DNA of 11,547 nt from a bacterium. Its GTDB lineage: Bacteria > Krumholzibacteriota > Krumholzibacteriia > LZORAL124-64-63. The notes below the pieces were generated by a model. That model saw only the letters and a list, made by a program, of their open reading frames with translations, had not been told where the DNA came from and did not search any database. Below are positions 1-5,423 of this stretch, piece after piece. The translations under genes and the position numbers were made by a program. The stretch covers positions 1 through 11,547 of the forward strand of contig JAUVBS010000027.1 in NCBI GenBank assembly GCA_030591105.1. Reading direction: 5' to 3'. Numbering within the stretch: the first letter of the stretch is position 1; each line of letters starts with the position of its first letter.

Positions 1-1265
1 CCGATGCCCGCACCCATGGCCCAGACGAAAAGCCACGCCTTGCCGATACTCCGCAAGTAGAACGCGACGACGATGGCGCAGACCATCATGGCGACCACGC
101 AGAGCTTCGCGACCAGGACCGTCTCACGCTCGGTGGCCGCTGGTCGCAGGAAACGTAGATAGAGGTCGTTGACCAGGTAGCTCGCGCCCCAATTCAGATG
201 GGTATCGACCGTCGACATGAACGCAGCGAAAAATGAGACCAAAATCACGCCGAGCATACCCGGCCCCAGTACCTCACGCATCACCATGGCGTAAGCGGCT
301 TCTTCCCCGTACCCGTCGGGCATCCGGGGAAAGAGAACCAGCGAAGCCAGTCCCACCGCGATCCAAGGCCAGTAGCGCACCACGTTGTGGGCCACCACGT
401 ACCAGAGGGTCGCGCCCTGGGCGTGCCGTTCGTTACGAGCCGCGCACATACGCTGGATCAGGTAGCCGCCACCGTCGGCGTTGTGACTGGCCCACCACAT
501 CAAGGTGACGAAGACCAGGAACTTGAATAGATCGCTATCGAGCCCCAACTCGCCACCGGGCACCATCGCCAGGGTGTTGTCGGTGAACAGAGGACTCTCG
601 ATCAGACGTTGCTTCATCTCGGCCATGCCGCCGGCAGCACGCACCGCCGCGATGGCGACAACCGTCGACCCGAACATCGCCAGCAAGAACTGGAAGACAT
701 CGGTGAGCACCACGCCCCAGAAGCCCGCCAGTAGCGCGTACGAAAGCGCGGCGACCGCGGCAACGACGATGACCAGATCGGCCTTCTCCGGCGGCAGACC
801 GAGAGTCACCTGCGCCACGGTACCGATACCACGCAGCACCCACCCCAGCACGATGAAGTTATACAACAGCGCGAAGTAGCCGGCCTTGAACGCGCGCAGC
901 GCTGCGGCCGGCTTGCCGCTGTAGCGCAACTCGATCAGTTCGTTGTCGGTCAGAACCTCGGCCCGCCGCCAGAAACGACTGAACAAGAAGACCGCGAGCA
1001 TCTGGCTGATCACGTAGTGCCAGCCAAACCAGTTGTACCAGATGCCGTCGTTGCGGATGAACCCGGTCACCACCAGCGGCGTATCGGACGCGAACGTGGT
1101 CGCAACCATGCTGGTACCGAGGATCCACCACGGCAACGAACGACCGGCCAGGAAGTACTGTTGCGCCGACTGTGCGGCTCGCTTGCGAAAGGCTAGACCG
1201 ACCGCGACGGTCACGATCAAGTAGAGCGCGATGACTAACCAGTCAGCTCGGTGCAGGCTGTTCAA
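1..1265 (-). CDS. Sodium:solute symporter family (SSS) transporter, C-terminus outside window
   Basis: Inner-membrane secondary transporter that should couple solute uptake to the Na+ gradient; the substrate cannot be told. I translated one open frame of 421 codons with no stop, running off the left edge. It is highly hydrophobic with many membrane segments. Family-like signatures are ATTFASDTP (residues 55-63) near the first helices, ELRYSGKPA (112-120), a WWASHNADGGG stretch (257-267), and AAFMSTVDTHLNW (347-359), where SSS proteins carry the Ser/Thr residues of the Na2 sodium site. I chose the TTG at 1265 because it gives the usual short N-terminus before helix 1 (NSLHRADWLVIALYL) and has GAGGG eight bases upstream. 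An in-frame ATG at 1325 would add 20 residues of unremarkable sequence. The gene diverges from the cytochrome operon, so a functional link is possible but not shown. Confidence 0.93.
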   Translation of the reverse strand, partial: MNSLHRADWLVIALYLIVTVAVGLAFRKRAAQSAQQYFLAGRSLPWWILGTSMVATTFASDTPLVVTGFIRNDGIWYNWFGWHYVISQMLAVFLFSRFWRRAEVLTDNELIELRYSGKPAAALRAFKAGYFALLYNFIVLGWVLRGIGTVAQVTLGLPPEKADLVIVVAAVAALSYALLAGFWGVVLTDVFQFLLAMFGSTVVAIAAVRAAGGMAEMKQRLIESPLFTDNTLAMVPGGELGLDSDLFKFLVFVTLMWWASHNADGGGYLIQRMCAARNERHAQGATLWYVVAHNVVRYWPWIAVGLASLVLFPRMPDGYGEEAAYAMVMREVLGPGMLGVILVSFFAAFMSTVDTHLNWGASYLVNDLYLRFLRPAATERETVLVAKLCVVAMMVCAIVVAFYLRSIGKAWLFVWAMGAGI

Positions 1266-1410
1266 AGCTCCGTCCCTCGGTGGTATTGCGACCGAAAACT
1301 GCCGTAGTCGGCTCACAGCGTCCATTGAAGCAGGACACCGGTGCACCGTCCACGGAAAGCTCCTGTACCGAGAGACCCGCCCCGACACGGTTCTGCCGCT
1401 GACGATTCAC

Positions 1411-1436
1411 GATCGCTCTACCGCGCTGGCGCGATC
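1411..1436. repeat. Inverted repeat GATCGC-N14-GCGATC in divergent intergenic region
   Basis: Perfect 6-bp arms at 1411-1416 and 1431-1436. A wider 7-bp pair, CCGCTGA (1396-1402) and TCAGCGG (1435-1441), encloses and partly overlaps it, and CGCG-CTGG-CGCG (1422-1433) lies inside. It sits between the symporter and the octaheme cytochrome gene, about 40 bp upstream of a possible -35 box. It could be an operator or an RNA structure. Short arms in GC-rich DNA arise often by chance, so the functional reading is an inference. Confidence 0.3.
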
Positions 1437-1480
1437 AGCGGTCCGAATTTCCGCCATGTCACCGGCTCGTCACGCCGCTG

Positions 1481-1509
1481 TTGACGACCATGACCGAGAC
1501 TGGCATGTT
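1481..1509 (+). promoter_or_regulatory. Possible sigma70-type promoter for the cytochrome operon
   Basis: TTGACG (1481-1486, five of six consensus bases), a 17-base spacer, then CATGTT (1504-1509, three of six). A transcript would start near 1516 and give a leader of about 40 bases before the ATG at 1556. The -10 match is weak, and I saw no convincing FNR-type TTGAT-N4-ATCAA site nearby. Confidence 0.3.
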
Positions 1510-1540
1510 TGCCACCGACGTAACTGATCCGACCTTTCGT

Positions 1541-1546
1541 AAGGAG
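1541..1546 (+). promoter_or_regulatory. Shine-Dalgarno AAGGAG deciding the octaheme cytochrome start
   Basis: AAGGAG lies nine bases before the ATG at 1556. That ATG is followed directly by a typical signal peptide. The longer open frame beginning TTG at 1481 would put 25 polar residues in front of the signal peptide and is therefore rejected. Confidence 0.8.
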
Positions 1547-1555
1547 CCTGTTGTC

Positions 1556-2878
1556 ATGAAGCGAGTGATCATCGCCTGCGCAATCGTGACGCTACTGGTG
1601 ACCGGTATGGCCGTGGCCGCCGACGAGACCGTCGCCGGAAAGTGCATGACCTGTCACAAGGAGAAGAGTCCTGGCCTGTACAACCAATGGTACGCCTCGG
1701 CCCACGCCCGGCACGGCGTGACCTGTTACGACTGCCACCAGGCGGCCAAGGGCGAAATCGACGCCTACGACCACGAAGGGGCGTCGATCGCCACGCTGGT
1801 CACACCGCGCGACTGCGGCCGGTGTCACGAGAAGGAGACGCGTGAGGTCGAGAGTTCGCACCACGCCACAGCAGCACTGATTCTCGAATCGAAAGATGCC
1901 TACCTGGCCCACGCCGGCGGCGGTTACCCGGCAGTGGTCATGGGCTGCGAGAGTTGCCACGGCGGCAAGGTCGAGATCGACCCCAATTCACCGAACAAGC
2001 TGTCGCTCACGAGCTGGCCCAATTCGGGCATCGGGCGCTTGAATCCCGACGGTAGCAAGGGCGCCTGCTCGGCCTGCCATACCCGCCATGCCTTCGCCAA
2101 GGCCCAGGCGCGCCGACCCGAAGCGTGCAGCAAGTGTCACCTCGGCCCGGACCATCCACAAAAGGAGATCTACGAGGAGAGCAAGCATGGCAACGCTTTT
2201 TACACGCATGTCGACCAGATGAACCTCGCTGCGGACCGCTGGATCGTCGGCACCGACTACTTCGAGGCACCGACCTGCGCCACCTGCCATCTCTCCGCCA
2301 CCGCGAACCAACCGGTCACCCACGACGTGGGCAATCGGCTCAGCTGGAACCTACGCGCGCCGGTGTCGAAACGAATGGCTGACTGGGCCCAGAAGCGCAA
2401 ACACATGCAGGACGTCTGCGTCAACTGCCACGGACAGCGTTTCGTCGACGGCCACTACTATCAGCTGGACGCGTTCGTGAACTTGTACAACGAGAAGTTC
2501 GCCAAGCCGGCCACGCAGATCATCGGCCTGATCAAGGAGAAAGGGCTGCTCGAGCAGCCAGCCGCGTTCGCCAATGATATCGAATGGGAATACTGGGAGC
2601 TGTGGCACCACGAGGGCCGCCGCGCCCGCCACGGGGCGGCGATGATGGGGCCCGACTACACCTGGTGGCACGGAATCTACGACATGACCCATAATTTCTA
2701 CTTCAAGTTCCTACCGGCCGCCCGCGCCTTCGGTGACCCCGGCGTCGACGCACTGATCGACGAGGTCATGCAGGACCCCATGCACACCTGGTTCAACCGG
2801 CCGACCGCGGACATCAAGGCAGACATCCGCAGCGGCAAGCTACCCGAGGTCTACCAGCACCTGTTCACGCAGAAGTAA
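1556..2878 (+). CDS. Octaheme c-type cytochrome, hydroxylamine oxidoreductase (HAO) family
   Basis: A 440-residue periplasmic multiheme enzyme with a Sec signal peptide (about residues 1-21, ending AVA). Exactly eight CXXCH heme sites lie at Cys30, 57, 87, 131, 171, 191, 241 and 288, all with ordinary spacing, followed by a heme-free helical C-terminus (about 300-440). The segment CSKCHLGPDHPQKEIY (191-206) followed by SKHG (209-212) is, from memory, typical of HAO-like octaheme proteins; Asp199-His200 probably correspond to the distal Asp/His pair of the catalytic heme. By order, heme 4 (Cys131-His135) would be the active-site heme. HAO oxidises hydroxylamine, while related enzymes are linked to nitrite, NO or hydroxylamine reduction. 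Absence of CXXCK argues against the NrfA and octaheme nitrite reductase families. Possible partners of a P460-type cross-link are Tyr368, Tyr375 and Tyr382, but I cannot align them, so the reaction direction is open. The gene directly precedes a membrane quinol-type cytochrome, which favours electron exchange with quinone. Confidence 0.9.
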   Translation: MKRVIIACAIVTLLVTGMAVAADETVAGKCMTCHKEKSPGLYNQWYASAHARHGVTCYDCHQAAKGEIDAYDHEGASIATLVTPRDCGRCHEKETREVESSHHATAALILESKDAYLAHAGGGYPAVVMGCESCHGGKVEIDPNSPNKLSLTSWPNSGIGRLNPDGSKGACSACHTRHAFAKAQARRPEACSKCHLGPDHPQKEIYEESKHGNAFYTHVDQMNLAADRWIVGTDYFEAPTCATCHLSATANQPVTHDVGNRLSWNLRAPVSKRMADWAQKRKHMQDVCVNCHGQRFVDGHYYQLDAFVNLYNEKFAKPATQIIGLIKEKGLLEQPAAFANDIEWEYWELWHHEGRRARHGAAMMGPDYTWWHGIYDMTHNFYFKFLPAARAFGDPGVDALIDEVMQDPMHTWFNRPTADIKADIRSGKLPEVYQHLFTQK

Positions 2879-2887
2879 GGGACGGTC

Positions 2888-4396
2888 ATGGTACAGCGCT
2901 TCCAGCTGTTTCTACGTGGGCTCGCGACGAACTGGACCGGTACGACGGGTGTCGTTCTCACGACATCGGCCTTCCTGCTGTTTGTATTCATGGAGTTGCT
3001 GCGGATCAGCGGCATCATCACCAACAGTTACGTCGGCCTTTTGACGTATATGATTCTCCCACTGCTATTCTTGGTCGGCCTGGTATTGATTCCCATCGGC
3101 TGGCGGAAGTTCCGGCGGGTCAGTGGTAAATCCCTAGACGAAATGCTGCACGACCGCTTCCCCGACAACATGGTCCGCAGCCGGGGACTTGGTTCGAATC
3201 TCATCGGCCTGATCGCGGTGTTGACCGTCGTCAACGTGATGTTTTTCGGGCTGGGCGGGGCCCGCATGCTGCACTTCATGGACGGCCCGGAATTCTGCGG
3301 CACGGCCTGTCACAAGGTGATGAATCCCGAATGGGTCGCCTACCAGAACTCGCCGCACGCCCACGTGCGTTGCATAGACTGCCACGTCGGCGAAGGCGCC
3401 GGGGCGTTGATCGATGCGAAGCTCAACGGTCTGTGGCAGATCGTCTCGGCGACGTTCGATCTCTACGAGCGTCCGATCCCGACCCCGGTCCACAATCTCC
3501 GTCCGGCGCGCGAAACCTGCGAAAAGTGCCACTGGCCCGACAAATTTTATGGCGAGCGGATCAAGAGAATGACCCGCTTCGATTTCGACGAGACCTCGGC
3601 CCCGCGCTACACCACGCTGGCTCTGAAGGTCGGTTCGGGCACGGGGGCCGAAAGCGGAACGATCCACTGGCACATCGCCGCCACCAACGAGGTGCGCTAC
3701 CAGGCGATCGACGAGAAACGGCTGACCATGGCCTGGGTCGAGGTGCGCAAGGGCGACGAGTTTCACCGCTACGTGAACGTGAAGCTAGCCGCCAACGCGC
3801 TGGCGGACACCACGCGGTCCGAATCCTGGCCAGCGCCGCGTTCGGTCGACTGTGTCGACTGCCACAACCGCGCGACCCACATCTACCAGGAGTCGGAACC
3901 GGCGGTCGATGCGGTGCTGGCGGCTGGACGCATCGATCGCCAGCTACCGTACGCGAAGAAGGTGGCACTCGGCGCGCTGCTGGGCGCGTACGCCGATAAG
4001 GACGCCGCACTGATCGGGATCGACAACGAGGTACGCGGCTACTACCAGCGCGAGCAGCCGCAGACGTTCGTTACCCACGGCCGGCAACTGGACGTGATGG
4101 TCACCGAGTTACAGGCGATCTACGCGCGGAACATCCACCCGACCATGAACATCGGCTGGAACAGTTACGCCTCCCACATCGGCCACCGGCACCAAGCCGG
4201 CTGCTTCCGGTGCCACAACCAAAACCTGGTCGACGAACGCGGCCAGACGATTCCGTACGATTGTACCCTGTGCCACTCGATCCTGGCCTACGACAGCGCC
4301 ACGCCATTCCAGTTTCTCACCCAACCGGACGAGCAAGATCCCGACCGCAAGATGCACTTGTATCTACAGTCGGAGTTCCTCGAGTCGGTGCCATGA
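2888..4396 (+). CDS. NapC/NirT-type multiheme cytochrome c, ImcH-like membrane quinol dehydrogenase
   Basis: A 502-residue inner-membrane cytochrome likely to pass electrons between the quinone pool and the periplasm. Three hydrophobic segments lie at about residues 18-38, 47-71 and 102-123, before a large periplasmic heme domain. Six heme sites are visible: an unusual CX3CH (Cys137-Cys141-His142), then CXXCH at Cys162, 211, 322, 439 and 459. The block from GPEFCGTACHKVMNPEW (133-149) through HVRCIDCH (159-166) and PIPTPVHNLRPARETCEKCH (196-215) resembles, from memory, the NapC/NirT proteins of Geobacter and relatives, including ImcH, which I recall as having seven hemes and three membrane segments. 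It starts ten bases after the octaheme gene stop, with AAGGGA (2877-2882) as ribosome site, so the two are very likely co-transcribed. Its natural partner is the octaheme enzyme. It is much larger than the tetraheme NrfH/CycX type usually found beside HAO-like proteins. Confidence 0.88.
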   Translation: MVQRFQLFLRGLATNWTGTTGVVLTTSAFLLFVFMELLRISGIITNSYVGLLTYMILPLLFLVGLVLIPIGWRKFRRVSGKSLDEMLHDRFPDNMVRSRGLGSNLIGLIAVLTVVNVMFFGLGGARMLHFMDGPEFCGTACHKVMNPEWVAYQNSPHAHVRCIDCHVGEGAGALIDAKLNGLWQIVSATFDLYERPIPTPVHNLRPARETCEKCHWPDKFYGERIKRMTRFDFDETSAPRYTTLALKVGSGTGAESGTIHWHIAATNEVRYQAIDEKRLTMAWVEVRKGDEFHRYVNVKLAANALADTTRSESWPAPRSVDCVDCHNRATHIYQESEPAVDAVLAAGRIDRQLPYAKKVALGALLGAYADKDAALIGIDNEVRGYYQREQPQTFVTHGRQLDVMVTELQAIYARNIHPTMNIGWNSYASHIGHRHQAGCFRCHNQNLVDERGQTIPYDCTLCHSILAYDSATPFQFLTQPDEQDPDRKMHLYLQSEFLESVP

Positions 4397-4950
4397 CCAA
4401 GAGTGTTCTCGTACCGGTCGCCGACGGAAGCGAAGAGATCGAGGTCGTCGCGGTGGTCGATCTGTTGCGCCGCGCCGGCGCCGAGGTCACCGTCGCCGCG
4501 GTTTCGGAGCAGCACGAAGTAACCATGTCGCGCGGTGTGAAGCTGGTCGCGGATGCTCTGCTGGCCGACTTGGCCGAGCAGGCTTTCGACCTGATCGTTC
4601 TGCCCGGCGGCATGCCCGGCGCCGAACGGTTGCGCGACTCCCGACCACTGACGATCATGCTGCACGACCAAGCCGCCAGCGACCGCTCGTTGGCGGCCAT
4701 CTGCGCAGCGCCGGCGGTGGTCTTGCAGCATCACGGATTGCTCGCCGGCCGGCGCGCCACCTGCCACCCCCAGTTCAGCCCAGAGCTTGACGCCGACGTT
4801 CACAGCAGCGACCGGGTCGTCGTCGACGGCAACCTGGTGACCAGCCGTGGACCCGGTACCGCTCTGGAATTCGCGCTCGCACTGGTAGCACTGCTCTACG
4901 ACGAACAGACAGCACGCGCCGTGGCGGCACCGCTCCTCTTACCGGAGTGA
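4393..4950 (+). CDS. DJ-1/PfpI (ThiJ/YajL) family protein
   Basis: A 185-residue cytosolic protein of the DJ-1 superfamily. DJ-1/YajL relatives are described as redox-sensitive chaperones, glyoxalases or debated protein deglycases; the exact role here is unknown. The nucleophile elbow is AAICAAPAVV (101-110) with Cys104, and Glu15 in DGSEEIE (11-17) is the residue expected to hydrogen-bond it. PGGMPGAERLR (71-81) and TSRGPGTALEFAL (150-162) are further family signatures. The length matches DJ-1 and YajL. The ATG overlaps the upstream TGA (ATGA, 4393-4396), so translation is probably coupled to the cytochrome gene. I rejected a longer in-frame start inside that gene at 4210. The position suggests a supporting role, perhaps against reactive nitrogen or carbonyl stress, but that is inference. 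Confidence 0.9.
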   Translation: MTKSVLVPVADGSEEIEVVAVVDLLRRAGAEVTVAAVSEQHEVTMSRGVKLVADALLADLAEQAFDLIVLPGGMPGAERLRDSRPLTIMLHDQAASDRSLAAICAAPAVVLQHHGLLAGRRATCHPQFSPELDADVHSSDRVVVDGNLVTSRGPGTALEFALALVALLYDEQTARAVAAPLLLPE

Positions 4951-4961
4951 AACACCAGACC

Positions 4962-4979
4962 GATCCGGCGACCCGGATC
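4962..4979 (+). repeat. Perfect 7-bp hairpin between the DJ-1 and CbiX-like genes
   Basis: GATCCGG (4962-4968), loop CGAC, CCGGATC (4973-4979). It ends two bases before the GGAG ribosome site (4982-4985) of the next gene. No T-tract follows, so a strong intrinsic terminator is unlikely. It may modulate translation of the next gene or protect an RNA end. Confidence 0.45.
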
Positions 4980-4990
4980 CAGGAGCGACA

Positions 4991-5356
4991 TTGAAAGCCT
5001 TGTTGCTCATCGCCCACGGCAGTCGACAGCACGCTGCCAACGAAGAGGTGCAGCGGTTGACCGCACGTCTGCGCGCGCGAGCCAACGACCGGTTCGGCCA
5101 CGTCAGCTGTGCCTTCTTGCAGTTCGTCGAACCGACGCTGACCGAAGGCATCGAAGCTTGTGTCGGTCTCGGCGCAACTCACGTGACGCTGCTGCCCTAT
5201 TTTCTGGCGGCGGGCCAATACCTGGCCGTCGAGATTCCGCGGACTGTCGCGGCTCGTCAAAAAGCACACCCCGATGTCACGATCCGGATTGCACCGCACG
5301 TCGGCGCTACGCCGGGTCTGGCCGATCTTCTGTTGGAGATGGCTGCCGCGGTGTGA
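4991..5356 (+). CDS. Small CbiX/SirB-type chelatase homologue, second metal-binding His missing
   Basis: A 121-residue single-domain protein of the CbiX family (sirohydrochlorin cobalto- or ferrochelatase, used for cobalamin or siroheme). The N-terminus LLLIAHGSR (4-12) carries the first conserved histidine, His9, and LLPYFLAAG (67-75) is the second conserved strand-loop. In the family a His normally follows this Gly after one residue and a D-I/L-P triplet comes next. Here the sequence is GQYLAVEIP (75-83), with Tyr77 at the His position and Glu81 for Asp. Chelatase activity is therefore doubtful. The start is TTG at 4991 with AGGAG (4981-4985) five bases upstream. The 40-bp gap and same strand make it the likely last gene of the cytochrome operon. 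A link to tetrapyrrole supply for the cytochromes is tempting, but c-type heme does not need this enzyme. Confidence 0.85.
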   Translation: MKALLLIAHGSRQHAANEEVQRLTARLRARANDRFGHVSCAFLQFVEPTLTEGIEACVGLGATHVTLLPYFLAAGQYLAVEIPRTVAARQKAHPDVTIRIAPHVGATPGLADLLLEMAAAV

Positions 5357-5359
5357 CCG

Positions 5360-5382
5360 GTCAGAGCCGAACCCGGTCTGAC
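5360..5382. terminator. Hairpin in the convergent gap between cbiX-like gene and alaS
   Basis: GTCAGA (5360-5365) pairs with TCTGAC (5377-5382), and CCG/CGG pairs inside beyond a bulged G. It starts four bases after the cbiX-like stop, where transcription from both sides should end. No run of T follows on either strand, so it is not a classical intrinsic terminator. Confidence 0.35.
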
Positions 5383-5423
5383 ACGGCTGCGCGAACCTTC
5401 GAGAAACTGTTTCAGCGCCCTGG

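Noticed and set aside
1481..1555. Longer N-terminus for the octaheme cytochrome starting at TTG 1481
   Set aside because: It would place 25 polar residues before the signal peptide, while the ATG at 1556 has AAGGAG at good spacing.
1556..2878. Octaheme nitrite reductase (ONR/NrfA-like) or tetrathionate reductase identity
   Set aside because: No CXXCK site is present, and the LGPDHPQ and SKHG segments fit the HAO-like family better.
4210..4392. N-terminal extension of the DJ-1 protein
   Set aside because: It lies inside the cytochrome gene in another frame; the ATGA overlap start gives the normal family N-terminus.
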